From Aeoliella straminimaris (lineage in GTDB: Bacteria > Planctomycetota > Planctomycetia > Pirellulales > Lacipirellulaceae): 64,000 nt of DNA. Below are positions 9,054-18,297 of the stretch, piece after piece. The translations under genes were made by a program, and so were the position numbers. Under the pieces are notes generated by a model that ran no database searches, was not told the DNA's origin, and worked only from the letters and a program-made list of their open reading frames with translations. The stretch lies in contig NZ_JAMXLR010000026.1 of the NCBI RefSeq assembly GCF_024054565.1, positions 124,001 to 188,000 on the forward strand, written 5' to 3'. The stretch's first letter is position 1; the number at the start of each line of letters is the position of its first letter.

Positions 9054-9669
9054 CACTCCGCAGAGCAGCGCAGCAGGGACTGCGACGTTGCGAGCATTAC
9101 GCGTTGCCGCAGTTGGCTGGGCGTTACATCTTCGCTGGTTGTTAGCTTCGACACATGGCGATTCGAGCGGCCGTGTTTGCGGACATCGACGTCCGGAATG
9201 CATGTCCTCTATCTGGCCCTCGTGCGGCAAAAAAAGTTGGGCCTAAATCGAAGCGTGTGCCCGCTCAGTCCAATTGCGCGCAGGGTGAATTACTAGTCGC
9301 TCGATCGAAATACATCAGACCGCAGAAAACATAGAGGAAACGGACAACGCAGTTTTTCTGGGCACCATGAGCGTTAACGCACAGTTGTACGGCTCGTAAT
9401 CAGCAATGCAGTTGCTCTGCAAGTGATGTCCCTAACACCTTTGCAGATAATGTGCAGAAAACGGGGAACCGGGAACGAAACTAGGTACTACTTCCAAGTT
9501 GACCACCCTTGCACCTTCCTCCAATCCACCCACCTTGCTTCGGTAACCTGCAACCGTCTGCGACCTGTGCTGGTTGCACATAGATTCGTACCACTACCAG
9601 AGCATGGATTTGCGCGCTCGATTCCCCCCACGAAGCGTGCGCGCCCAAAGTTCGAGACTCAGGGGCTCC
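9054..9669. other. Long intergenic region before the porin gene
   Basis: 616 bases with no supportable gene. It is visibly AT-richer from about 9230 to 9560, as expected for a promoter and leader region of the porin gene. I could not mark a specific promoter or terminator. Confidence 0.4.
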
Positions 9670-11214
9670 ATGATGACTTCACAGCGATTCGCGCGACGTT
9701 TTTGCTGCGTCGGGACGGCGACCTTGTTCTGGTTGTTAGGGCTGCACACTTCTGCCGTTGCCGATACCCCTACGACCCCCTACTGGCTCCACTCGACCAC
9801 CAACGTCGTCTCCGTGTCGCAGCCCATCGAACAGACGATGCTGGAGCCGACGGATTCCGTGGCCGACGTCACCGGGCCGGTGACGCCACCACCTCCACCC
9901 CCAACAGCGGCGATGGATCCCTTGGAATCCGTGCCGGATCCAGCGGCGCATTACGACCAGGAGTCGATCGAGGCGATCCTGCTCCGCTTGGAACAACTCG
10001 AGCGATCAGTGGCCGCCGCCGGCGGACCTGACGCTCTGCCCGCGGACGGTCCGGCGCCCGATACGTGTGGTGGCGGCATCGAACCGGCTAGCGATTGCTC
10101 GCAGTGTGCCGGCTACGACAAAGGATTCTACATCCGAACTACCGACGGCAACTTCATGCTGAAGATCAACGCCATGATCCAGGCGCGCTACTTCGCCAAC
10201 TGGCGGAATCTGGACCCAGGCGACGGCGACGAGACCGAAGCCGGCTTCGTGCTGGCCCGCTCGCCGCTGATCTTCAGCGGCAATGTCATCTCGCCCCAAC
10301 TCACCTACTGGATGATCCTGCAGAGCAGCGGTGTGGATGGTCGCACCTTCATGGAGGAATGTCGCATCAATTACGAGTTTGACAATGGTCTGTTCGTCGA
10401 GATTGGCCGCTTCCGCGACCCGTCGTTCATGCGAGAACTCGACATCAGCTACGCTCGACAGATGGGAGTCGATCGCTCGTACCAGTACGCTATTTTCTCG
10501 ACCGGTATCCAGGAAGGCATCTGCTTTTCGAAGCAGAACGATGATTATCGCGTGCTGACCTTCATCACCGATGGCCGCACTTCAGGTAATCCTGGCGTCA
10601 ACAAAGACTTCTACCAGGATGCCTGCGACTTCGCGGTCTCGTCGGGTATCGATGTGAAGTTCATGGGCGACTGGACTCAGTACGGCGACTTCGCTTCCTG
10701 GTCGGATGAACCCGCCGCCGCGTTCCTCGGCGCCGACATCCACTACGAGGGTCCCGAAACGGGCGACGACGTGGTCGCCAACAACATGAATGAATACTTC
10801 GCCTGGACGGTCGATGCGACCTACGAGCGATGTGGCTTCATGGCGTTCGCCTCGCTGGTACAACGCCATTCGCTGGCGGAGGCCCAGGACATTACCCAAT
10901 CCGGCGTGGAGTTCATGACGGCCTACCAGATCATTCCCGACAAAATTGAGCCTTTCTTTATCTACCAGTACGTCGACTTCGACGGTTACACCAACGTCGG
11001 CTCGAAAGCCCTACCAGTGGCGGACAGTTCGGTGAACATCGTCAACGCCGGCGTCAACTGGTACTTCAAACGCCACGCCTGCAAAGCCACCTTCGAGGTA
11101 TCGCACGCCTTCGACCCCATTCCTATCGCCGTGCCGTACACGGGCTTCCTGGAGGATGTCTCGGGAAACAGCGGTCAGACGGTGTTCCGTACACAGTTGC
11201 AGTTGCTGTTCTAG
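9670..11214 (+). CDS. Phosphate-selective porin O/P-like outer-membrane protein
   Basis: About 514 residues from the ATG at 9670, which has AGGGG just upstream and begins a signal peptide (hydrophobic stretch then AVAD). After a Pro-rich spacer there is a short coiled coil (ESIEAILLRLEQLERSV), often seen at the head of such porins as a periplasmic trimer stalk. A CxxC-containing loop follows, then a beta-rich barrel domain of the OprO/OprP type. That domain includes the conserved-looking LKINAMIQARYF and a 'WMILQSSG...ECRINYEFDNG' block, and it ends in aromatic LQLLF, the usual last-strand signal for barrel assembly. Probable role is passage of phosphate or other anions; specificity cannot be read from the sequence. 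Confidence 0.82.
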   Translation: MMTSQRFARRFCCVGTATLFWLLGLHTSAVADTPTTPYWLHSTTNVVSVSQPIEQTMLEPTDSVADVTGPVTPPPPPPTAAMDPLESVPDPAAHYDQESIEAILLRLEQLERSVAAAGGPDALPADGPAPDTCGGGIEPASDCSQCAGYDKGFYIRTTDGNFMLKINAMIQARYFANWRNLDPGDGDETEAGFVLARSPLIFSGNVISPQLTYWMILQSSGVDGRTFMEECRINYEFDNGLFVEIGRFRDPSFMRELDISYARQMGVDRSYQYAIFSTGIQEGICFSKQNDDYRVLTFITDGRTSGNPGVNKDFYQDACDFAVSSGIDVKFMGDWTQYGDFASWSDEPAAAFLGADIHYEGPETGDDVVANNMNEYFAWTVDATYERCGFMAFASLVQRHSLAEAQDITQSGVEFMTAYQIIPDKIEPFFIYQYVDFDGYTNVGSKALPVADSSVNIVNAGVNWYFKRHACKATFEVSHAFDPIPIAVPYTGFLEDVSGNSGQTVFRTQLQLLF

Positions 11215-11691
11215 AACTACACTCTCACGCACTGGGCGAGGGACGATGTCGTCGCCAGCCGGTTACCAGGATCAGGCCGGCGGCGGCGACAAGGGGCAAT
11301 CCAATTGCCTACGGCACCAGCTAGCCTGAAGCGTGCCACCTCGTTCCTCTGTTGACAGAATAGGCCTGACGGGTACATGGTGCCCAACGCAAAGTGGTCT
11401 GCCACGTACTTGCAAAAGCGCGTGAACAAGGCTTAAAACTACCAACATAGATTGACGCTGAGTTTCGGCTGGTCTGTCAATCAACTTCTCTGCAAATTCA
11501 TGGCGTTTTCGCTAATTCGGCGGGAGAGCCCATCCAAGGTGCAAAATCAAAGACGGAAGTCCTTAAAAACAGGGTCCGCACAATCACCTGAGAAGGAAAG
11601 ACCGTACCGAATCCGCAATTCCAGGTAACTTGCTTCACCCGCCAGAACAAGCAGCGGGGACCGGCAACCACCATGACGAAGGAAATGTGCC
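11215..11691. other. Intergenic region
   Basis: 477 bases between the porin and ADP-ribosylglycohydrolase genes. No coding region is convincing on either strand and no repeat stands out. The last 20 bases hold a good ribosome binding site (AAGGAAA) for the next gene. Confidence 0.4.
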
Positions 11692-12939
11692 ATGCGAACT
11701 CTCCTGACTGTGATTGTGTTGACCACGATGGTCACCACTGGCTGGGCCGAGCCAACACGACGCCTGTCGCTAGATCAATACGTTGACCGCATGCAAGCTG
11801 GTTGGATTGGCCAGATGGTGGGCGTTGGCTGGGGCTTTCCCACCGAGTTCAAATTCAACGGCCGCATCATTCCCGCTGATCAGATGCCGAAGTGGGAACC
11901 GGCCACCGTGAACCAATTCCAACAAGATGACTTGTATGTCGAGATGACCTTCTTAGCGACGCTGGAGCAACATGGACTCGACTGCTCGACACGACAGGCT
12001 GGAATCGATCTGGCGAACAGTCGCTACGAGCTATGGCACGCCAACAAATTCGGCCGGCAGAACCTCCGTCGCGGCATTGCCCCGCCCGCGTCGGGACATC
12101 CTCGCTTCACTCAACACTCCGACGACATCGATTACCAGATCGAATCGGACTACAGTGGGTTGATTGCGCCGGGAATGCCCCAGGTGGCCATCGAACTAGG
12201 GGAGAAGTTTGGCCGGTTGATGAACTATGGCGATGGAGTTTATGGTGGGCAGTTCGTGGCCGGCATGTACTGCGAGGCTTTTTTCGAGCAGGACATCCAC
12301 CGCATCATTGAAGCAGGGCTGGCCTGTATTCCCGCTGAAAGCCAATACGCCGAAATGGTCCGCGACATCGTAGCCTGGCACCAGCAGTATCCCGACGACT
12401 GGCAAGCGACCTGGCGACGGGTGGAAGCCAAGTATCATAATCATCCCGACTACACCCATGGTCTTTGCTGTGGCCCGGGCGGCGTGGACCATTTCTCGAT
12501 CGACGTGAAACTCAACGGCGCATACATACTGATTGGCCTGCTGTATGGTGACCGCGATCCGGATCAAACGGTCATCATTGCCACCCGTTGCGGGCAGGAC
12601 TCTGACTGCAATCCTTCCAACGCGGCGGGCATCCTGTTCACGACCATTGGCTATCAGAAGTTGCCCGAGCGATTCGTCTCCGCGTTAGACCGGCAGACGA
12701 AGTTCGCGCACACGAAATACAACTTCCCCAAGTTGTGCGAGGTGTGCGAGGCGCTCGCCCTGCAAGCCGTCGAACGTTCCGACGGTCATGTCGAAGTGAC
12801 TGACGATGGCAGTCGGGTGCTGGTGATTCCTCGTCGTCCGCCGACCCCCAGCCAGCTGATGGCGAGTTCTGCGGCCGGCCCCATGGAAGAAATGCAATTT
12901 ACGCCGGAAGAAATGGCCCAAATCGAGGTTACCGAGTAG
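11692..12939 (+). CDS. Secreted ADP-ribosylglycohydrolase-fold protein
   Basis: 415 residues, preceded by AAGGAAA eight bases before the ATG. A signal peptide (MRTLLTVIVLTTMV...GWAE) directs export. The mature part has the ADP-ribosylglycohydrolase layout. It starts with 'GWIGQMVGVGWGFPTEF', then QQDDLYVEM at the position of the metal-binding DDT/S motif, and near the C-terminus GQDSDCNPSNAAGI, the family's second metal motif. The spacing fits the family, but secretion is unusual for an enzyme reversing intracellular ADP-ribosylation. A nucleoside- or sugar-hydrolase role outside the cytoplasm is plausible (inference). It stands alone between two envelope-protein genes. Confidence 0.82.
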   Translation: MRTLLTVIVLTTMVTTGWAEPTRRLSLDQYVDRMQAGWIGQMVGVGWGFPTEFKFNGRIIPADQMPKWEPATVNQFQQDDLYVEMTFLATLEQHGLDCSTRQAGIDLANSRYELWHANKFGRQNLRRGIAPPASGHPRFTQHSDDIDYQIESDYSGLIAPGMPQVAIELGEKFGRLMNYGDGVYGGQFVAGMYCEAFFEQDIHRIIEAGLACIPAESQYAEMVRDIVAWHQQYPDDWQATWRRVEAKYHNHPDYTHGLCCGPGGVDHFSIDVKLNGAYILIGLLYGDRDPDQTVIIATRCGQDSDCNPSNAAGILFTTIGYQKLPERFVSALDRQTKFAHTKYNFPKLCEVCEALALQAVERSDGHVEVTDDGSRVLVIPRRPPTPSQLMASSAAGPMEEMQFTPEEMAQIEVTE

Positions 12940-13181
12940 GAGCGGCTCGCCGGACGCCCGGGACGGCAGATTTGCCCGCGTTTCGAGCGAATTTCGGTCC
13001 CAGACAGGGCCGGGGCGGGGCTGGCCAGCCGTCAGGAATAGTTTGGCAGGCGACCTCCGAGAGATTATGCTAACAGTGGTGCCTCGCCGCATTCCGAGCT
13101 GGGATTGCGCCGCGGAGCCACGTTTCTACGGACCCCCCCCCACATATTTGCCCGCACAACTCGCCCGCCGGAGCGAAAGCC

Positions 13182-14114
13182 ATGTTTTCCACGTTCAGTC
13201 GTTACGCTGCCCTATTCGCCCTGGTGCTGTATTCCAGCGCCCCCTCCTTCGCCGACAACGCTGCCGAACCCGAAGCAGCCAAGGCGGTAGAGGCCGCTGC
13301 GGAGCAGAAGGCTGCCGCAACTAGCGAAGTTCGCGACCTGTTCGAGGCCCGCGACGCCGGCGACATCGAGGTGAAGTTCATCGCCAAGAACGACCACCAG
13401 GGCCGCATCCTGATCACCAACAATAAACTGCCGGAGGGCGTGAAGATTCGCATTCCCGACGCCTTTATTGGCGATCCCGTGGTCGCTCAATTTGGCGGCG
13501 GTGGCGGCGGCAACTTCGGCGGTGGTGGCGGCTTCGGCGGCGGCGGCGGTGGTGGCAACCAGAGCGTCGGCGGTGGCGGTGGCGGCTTCGGTGGTGGCGG
13601 CGGTGGTGGTAACTTTGGCGGCGGCGGTGCCTTCAGCATTCCGCCCGATCGTGTTACCAAGATCGACGTTCCACTGCTGTGCCTGGACCATGGCAAAACC
13701 GATCCTTCCAGCAGCAAGCCTTACGAATTGCGTCCGGTTAACCAGAACGACCGCCCTGAGGTTGTCGAACTGCTCAAAGCCTTCGGCAATGGCGACCTGC
13801 AGCACAATGCGGCCCAAGCTGCCGTCTGGCACCTGAACAACGGGTTGTCGTGGCAGGAACTGGGGGCCAAGCTAACTGGCACACGCCGCAACATTAGCCG
13901 CTCGCCTTACTTCAGCCGCTTCGAACTCGAAGCTGCCTACGCCTATGCCAACGAAGCCGTGCGACGTGGCAATCTGGCTGAACAGCCAGCAGAAGTTGAA
14001 TCCCCCGGTTACACCGAAACCGAGGTGGATTCAGTAGCCGAGGCTGAAACGGAATCGGCAGGTCAAACGGACGCCGTGAGTGAAACGGAAACCGCGACCA
14101 GCGAAGCGGAGTAG
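13182..14114 (+). CDS. Secreted glycine-rich protein
   Basis: 310 residues with a signal peptide ending near SFADN. Residues about 40-95 form an Ala/Glu-rich then compact domain (DIEVKFIAKNDHQGRILI). Residues about 103-150 are nearly pure glycine with interspersed Phe/Asn (repeats of GGGGGFGGGGG type). After this comes a small domain (DVPLLCLDHGKTDPSS..., FGNGDLQHNAAQAAVWHLNNGLSW) and an acidic Thr/Glu tail. The glycine run is probably flexible or adhesive. A very similar Gly/Phe run occurs in the unrelated protein at 31740-33245. I do not recognise a named family for the whole protein. Confidence 0.75.
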   Translation: MFSTFSRYAALFALVLYSSAPSFADNAAEPEAAKAVEAAAEQKAAATSEVRDLFEARDAGDIEVKFIAKNDHQGRILITNNKLPEGVKIRIPDAFIGDPVVAQFGGGGGGNFGGGGGFGGGGGGGNQSVGGGGGGFGGGGGGGNFGGGGAFSIPPDRVTKIDVPLLCLDHGKTDPSSSKPYELRPVNQNDRPEVVELLKAFGNGDLQHNAAQAAVWHLNNGLSWQELGAKLTGTRRNISRSPYFSRFELEAAYAYANEAVRRGNLAEQPAEVESPGYTETEVDSVAEAETESAGQTDAVSETETATSEAE

Positions 14115-14172
14115 TCCGGGGCGACGACCTGTCTAAAGGGTTGATTGCCGCCTGCCTGCCGAAGGCGAATGA

Positions 14173-15672
14173 CTAAGCCACAGCTTCCAGGATTCCCTTG
14201 CGCAGCTGCGTCAGCAGTTGGCGGATCTCCGCGCGATAGTCGTCGCGTTCCAACCGCCACTTAGCCTCCATGGCTTCGTAGTGCATCTGCTGGCGGTCGA
14301 GTTCCTGCTCGCGGGCAATCAGCCGGCCAGCTTGTTGTTCGACTTCGTGTTCGCGTCGCCGCTGCCATTCCTGGAACTGCGAGCGCCGGGTTTCCAGCTG
14401 CACGTGCTCCTCGGCTAGCTCCGCGCGGAACTGCTCCAGTTCGTCGCGTCGCTCGCAAAGCTGCTGGACCTGATGCTCGTAGTGATCGGACAAGCGGGCG
14501 CGGGTCTGGGCAATGGAGCGGGTCAGCGCCGCCGGGGCCAGGGCACCGGTTAGCTGGGCCCAAGTCTCCTCGGTTGCTAAACGCATCTCGAGCACCTCAC
14601 GCTGCGATCCCTCAAGTTCCAGCCGCAGTGCCGAAAGCGACTCTTCCCGTTGGTCGAGTTCGTTCTCCCTTTGGTTGAGTTGCTTGGTGCGTTGGGCCGC
14701 CGACTGGGTGAAGGTTTCCCGTTCGGCGATCAGCTTTTGCCGTTCGGTGCGAATTTGCTCCATCGCCCCGCGGTGCTCGTCTTCCAACTCGCCGCGGCGT
14801 TTGGTGAGCTTCTGCGTGTCTTCCTTCAGCAGTTGTTCTGCCTGATCCAGATAGCGCGAACGGGTTTCAAACTCGGCGGCCTGCGAATCGAGTTCCTGCA
14901 TCCGCTCGTAGGTGACGCCCAACTTCTCGAACCGTGCGACGGCCGTCTCGATTTCATGCCTTCGGAACGCCATCTGGGCTTCGCGGCTGCGAAGTTCGGC
15001 GTCGCGAGTTTCGAGTTCCTCGGTACGGCGATGCAACTTGGCCCGCCGTTCGTCGAGTTCCTGAATTTGCAGCACCAGGTCTTCGCGTTCGTCGGACATC
15101 GACTTATGGCGTCGCTCCACGGAGTGTTCGAACTCCTTGAGCTGTTGCTCGAGCGCTTCGAGTCGCTCGGTCTTCTGTTGGACGTCGGCCGAACGCTCGG
15201 AGAGCTCCTCGATCTTGCGATAGAGTTCCGCCTGCCGGACGTCGAGTTCCCGCTGCCGCTTCTCGATGGCCTGCTTTTCGCTTTCGAATTTGTCCGTGTT
15301 CTCCGGCGCAGGGCGGGGAGAATCGAGCTCTTGTTCGCGGGCTTCAAGTTCCCGGTGCCGATCTTCAATCCACAATCGCGCGTGGCGGATCTTGTTTTCG
15401 ATCTCCGCTTCTTGAGCGGCCAGCATCGCTGCACGGCGATCGAGATCCGACTGCCGCCGCTGCAATTGCTCGGCCAGTTCCGCAGCATGCCGATCGATCG
15501 GCGGCGGAGGTACCGATGCCGCAGGCGTGGATGCGCCCTGCGCGGCCGACGAGTCAGCGACCACCGCAGCCGGCACTGCCGCTGCAGCCTCGCTACGCAC
15601 CGGTCTCAAGACGTGCGGAGCATCGATCCGCGCGGTGTTTTCAGTCGTTGGGTTGTTGGGGGAGTCGCTCAT
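14173..15672 (-). CDS. Long coiled-coil protein of unknown function
   Basis: About 499 residues. Start at the ATG at 15672, with GGAAGGA nine bases upstream; longer in-frame versions lack such a signal. The first 85 residues are Pro/Ala/Ser-rich and disordered. From about residue 95 to the end the protein is almost continuous heptad-type helix, rich in Glu, Arg, Gln and Leu (LEQQLKEFEHSVERRHKSM, LNQRENELDQREESLSALR). No ATPase motif, membrane segment or signal peptide is visible, so it is not an SMC protein. It may be a cytoplasmic scaffold or filament-forming protein. It is followed downstream by no obvious partner. Confidence 0.78.
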   Translation of the reverse strand: MSDSPNNPTTENTARIDAPHVLRPVRSEAAAAVPAAVVADSSAAQGASTPAASVPPPPIDRHAAELAEQLQRRQSDLDRRAAMLAAQEAEIENKIRHARLWIEDRHRELEAREQELDSPRPAPENTDKFESEKQAIEKRQRELDVRQAELYRKIEELSERSADVQQKTERLEALEQQLKEFEHSVERRHKSMSDEREDLVLQIQELDERRAKLHRRTEELETRDAELRSREAQMAFRRHEIETAVARFEKLGVTYERMQELDSQAAEFETRSRYLDQAEQLLKEDTQKLTKRRGELEDEHRGAMEQIRTERQKLIAERETFTQSAAQRTKQLNQRENELDQREESLSALRLELEGSQREVLEMRLATEETWAQLTGALAPAALTRSIAQTRARLSDHYEHQVQQLCERRDELEQFRAELAEEHVQLETRRSQFQEWQRRREHEVEQQAGRLIAREQELDRQQMHYEAMEAKWRLERDDYRAEIRQLLTQLRKGILEAVA

Positions 15673-15795
15673 GCGCCGAGTCCTTCCGCCGCAAAGTTTC
15701 GCTAACTGCGATGATCCGTATATTCCCCCTAGAATGCCATCGACCAATTGGAGTTGCCGACTTGAATGGCGACGCGCAGGAATATTGCAAATACA

Positions 15796-15838
15796 CAAAA
15801 AAAAACGAGGCCGCCCCCCAACGGGAAAACGACCTCGT
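15796..15838 (-). terminator. Rho-independent terminator of trxA
   Basis: Read on the minus strand: a nine-base stem ACGAGGTCG / CGGCCTCGT with one G-T pair, followed directly by nine T residues. It lies 32 bases after the trxA stop codon. Confidence 0.85.
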
Positions 15839-15869
15839 GAAAGCTGGTTTTGCTAGCGTTTAACCGCCG

Positions 15870-16193
15870 CTACACGCGCGCGGCATCGATGGCCTGCTGC
15901 AGCTTGGCCTTGGGTTGCGGACCAACAAAGGTCTCGACCGGTTCGCCATTCATGAACACCATCAGGGTGGGGATGCTGCTCACGCGGTACTGTTCGGCCA
16001 GGTTCGACGAGTCGTCGATGTTCAGCTTGGCCACCTTGGCCTTGCCCTCGTTGTCGCCGGCCAGTTCTTCCACCAAAGGAGCAATCATGCGGCAGGGACC
16101 GCACCAGGGAGCCCAGAAGTCGACCAGGACCGGTTCGCTGGACTTCAGCACTTCGGCTTCAAAGTTCGTATTGTCAAGTTCGAGAAGTGCCAT
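15870..16193 (-). CDS. trxA: Thioredoxin
   Basis: 107 residues, the usual thioredoxin length. The redox active site WCGPC sits in FWAPWCGPCRM, and the cis-Pro loop is SIPTLMVF. There is no signal peptide, so it acts in the cytoplasm as a general disulfide reductase. The ATG at 16193 has AGAGGAGC about nine bases upstream. It is a single-gene unit with its own strong terminator. Confidence 0.95.
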   Translation of the reverse strand: MALLELDNTNFEAEVLKSSEPVLVDFWAPWCGPCRMIAPLVEELAGDNEGKAKVAKLNIDDSSNLAEQYRVSSIPTLMVFMNGEPVETFVGPQPKAKLQQAIDAARV

Positions 16194-16280
16194 GTGTGTT
16201 GCTCCTCTGCACGCGGGGGGATGTGTTTATGAATAGTACGCCTGCTGCCTGCAAAAGGTTCATTTGGCGCGCTGTGTGTC

Positions 16281-16297
16281 TTGCGCGATTTGCGCAA
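16281..16297. promoter_or_regulatory. Short dyad in the divergent trxA / peroxiredoxin-like promoter region
   Basis: TTGCGC at 16281-16286 and GCGCAA at 16292-16297 form a six-base inverted repeat around five bases. It lies between the divergent trxA and thioredoxin-fold genes. It could be an operator for either gene; no regulator can be named. Confidence 0.3.
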
Positions 16298-16442
16298 AGT
16301 GTTACGACGCCAGATTATAGGGCAACAACGGGAAGTGTCAACGCAGCCAGGGCGCGACCGTTGCCAGGCCGTGGGGCATTCGCAATACTTCCAGCAGGCT
16401 CTGCGTAAGACGACACCCATTCTTCCCACGAGGTTCCCTGCA

Positions 16443-17021
16443 ATGGCCCGAACTCCCAGCACCATGCTGCCACTAGGCACCGAGGCGCCCGATTTTTCGC
16501 TCCCCAACATCGACGGAAGCACGGTTTCGCTGTCCGACTTCGCCGCTTCGCCGGCACTTGTGGTGGCCTTTGTCTGCAATCACTGTCCGTTCGTAAAACA
16601 CCTGGCGGATGAGTTTGCGGCTTTCGGCAACGAATACTCCGAAAAGGGCGTGGCCGTGGTGGCCATCAGCTCCAACGACGTAGACAATTACCCCGACGAT
16701 TCGCCGGAGAAGATGGCCGCCGAGGCCCAAGCTCGGGGCTACAAGTTCCCCTACCTGTACGATGCCACGCAAAACGTAGCCAAGGCTTACGCCGCGGCCT
16801 GCACGCCTGACTTCTATGTGTTCGACAAAGAGCGCAAGCTGGTATATCGCGGCCAGTTCGATGGCAGTCGCCCTGAAAGCGGTATCCCGGTCACTGGCGA
16901 GGACCTGCGGGCGGCCGTCGACGCCGTGCTAGCGGGCAACGCCCCCAGTGACGAGCAGCACCCCAGCATTGGCTGCAATATCAAGTGGAAACCGGGTGCC
17001 GCGCCCAGTTACTTTGGCTAG
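16443..17021 (+). CDS. Thioredoxin-fold AhpC/TSA-type protein
   Basis: About 192 residues from the ATG at 16443. The N-terminus has the peroxiredoxin/TlpA entry 'LGTEAPDFSLPNIDG'. It is followed by the active-site-like CNHCPFVK, so the CxxC is Cys-Asn-His-Cys, and by the 'VAVVAISSND' and 'TPDFYVFD' strands of the fold. A C-terminal 'SIGCNIKWKPG' segment is typical of this thioredoxin-like subgroup of unknown substrate. No signal peptide is visible. It is divergent from trxA, which fits a redox role. Confidence 0.82.
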   Translation: MARTPSTMLPLGTEAPDFSLPNIDGSTVSLSDFAASPALVVAFVCNHCPFVKHLADEFAAFGNEYSEKGVAVVAISSNDVDNYPDDSPEKMAAEAQARGYKFPYLYDATQNVAKAYAAACTPDFYVFDKERKLVYRGQFDGSRPESGIPVTGEDLRAAVDAVLAGNAPSDEQHPSIGCNIKWKPGAAPSYFG

Positions 17022-17150
17022 CCGCCAGGCCTTGGCTAGAGTCGCAGGCTGTAGGCAACGCAGTAAATTCTGGGTTTGGCGTTTACAGATTTGCCACAGG
17101 CTCCTAATCTTCGCGCGAACGATCTACGCTCGAACCTTGGGAGCCTCATC

Positions 17151-17903
17151 ATGCTGCGCGGAATTACCTTCTCACTGCTCGCCATCGCATCGATGCCCGC
17201 CTGGGGTATCGACTTTCGCATCGAGACCAAGGTGTACCGCGGTGATGAGGAGTTGCCGATCACGCAGAACACCACGTTGTTTCAGAACGGGGTGATCTAC
17301 GACTTCGTGGAGTCGACCGGCCGCGTAGCCATCTACCGTCATCAGCGGGGCGAGACGCCGGGCCAGTTCGTGCTGATCGACCCCGTGCGGAGTGTGAAGA
17401 CCGACATCACCATCGACCGCATGGACTCCGCCATCGAGAAACTGCGGGCCTGGTCGCGCACCCAGCGCGACCCGCTGCTCGTGTTCGCGGCCGATCCGAA
17501 GTTCGATCAGTTGTACGACGAAGAGACGGGCGTGTTGACGCTCGAGAGCCCTTCAATGACCTACCGCCTGGCCACCGTGCCAGTGGAACGAACCGAGGCC
17601 TGGAAGGACCTGCGAAATTACTTCGACGGGTACGCCAAGTTGAATTGCATCCTGGCATCCAGCATGCCCCCGATGCCCCGCCTGGCGGTGAACGACGCCC
17701 TGGAAAAACGCAATGCCGTGCCAGTGGAAGTAAACCTGAAGATCTCGGACGACGAGGACCAGCAACTGCGGGCCGAGCACCTATTCACCTGGATGCTCTC
17801 CAAAGACGACCGCGCCCGCATCACGCTGGTTGGTGAACAGATCGTCAATTTCCGCGATATCTCGAACAAGGAATTCCGCGGCGACTCGGTGGCCTCGAAG
17901 TAG
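17151..17903 (+). CDS. Secreted protein of unknown function
   Basis: About 250 residues from the ATG at 17151, with GGGAG nine bases upstream. It begins with a signal peptide (MLRGITFSLLAIASMPAWG). The mature region (DFRIETKVYRGDEELPITQNT...) is hydrophilic with no Cys-rich, heme or protease motif. It reads like a planctomycete periplasmic protein of unknown role. No operon partner is evident. Confidence 0.7.
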   Translation: MLRGITFSLLAIASMPAWGIDFRIETKVYRGDEELPITQNTTLFQNGVIYDFVESTGRVAIYRHQRGETPGQFVLIDPVRSVKTDITIDRMDSAIEKLRAWSRTQRDPLLVFAADPKFDQLYDEETGVLTLESPSMTYRLATVPVERTEAWKDLRNYFDGYAKLNCILASSMPPMPRLAVNDALEKRNAVPVEVNLKISDDEDQQLRAEHLFTWMLSKDDRARITLVGEQIVNFRDISNKEFRGDSVASK

Positions 17904-17906
17904 GGA

Positions 17907-18270
17907 TTCACCACGGAGATCACAGAGGCCGCGGAGTAGGAATTCTACGCGGATGAACGCGGGTTTTAGCGGATCGTCGCGGATCGATTCAGTGCGAAGC
18001 AGGCCAATCGAAGCCATTCTTTCGTGAGATACAGAAGGGAGACCACTGCTGTGGAGGATCCCAGCAGTATCTGCCGGTGATGACGTCGTGGTGTGAGAGC
18101 ACCACCCCTTCGGTCCACGGTGTCGGCTCATCAAAGTGCAAGTGAGGAGCCACTTCCCCCAACGCAGGTAGACCTGGAAGGATGGCCCAACTCATGGCAC
18201 GCAACCATTCTCGTAACACTTGAAAGAAGATCCGCGAGAATCTGCCGAAATCCGCGCAGATCCGCGACTA
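17907..18270. repeat. Repeat-bounded element with GCGGAT-rich arms
   Basis: The left arm (about 17907-17990) holds 'CCACGGAGATCACAGAGG' and then several CGCGGAT units. The right arm (about 18227-18270) holds the same kind of units in the opposite orientation (ATCCGCG repeated). Between them lie about 236 bases, including a 76-codon minus-strand frame. This arrangement resembles the second inverted-repeat cassette at 44021-44550. It is probably a non-autonomous mobile or recombination element, with no transposase inside. Confidence 0.5.
17989..18219 (-). CDS. Possible small protein inside the repeat-bounded element
   Basis: 76 residues starting from a GTG at 18219 without a clear ribosome binding site. 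The sequence is rich in Trp, His and Pro (MSWAILPGLP, SHHDVITGRYCWDPPQ) and looks protein-like rather than random, but no family is recognised. It may be the remnant of a captured gene. It lies wholly between the two arms of the repeat element. Confidence 0.35.
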   Translation of the reverse strand: MLREWLRAMSWAILPGLPALGEVAPHLHFDEPTPWTEGVVLSHHDVITGRYCWDPPQQWSPFCISRKNGFDWPASH

Positions 18271-18297
18271 ATTCTTCTCCTGTGCCACTGCAATGAA

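Noticed and set aside
14650..15705. Open plus-strand frame of about 350 codons
   Set aside because: Antisense to the coiled-coil gene, whose sense protein is a regular heptad coil with a good ribosome binding site.
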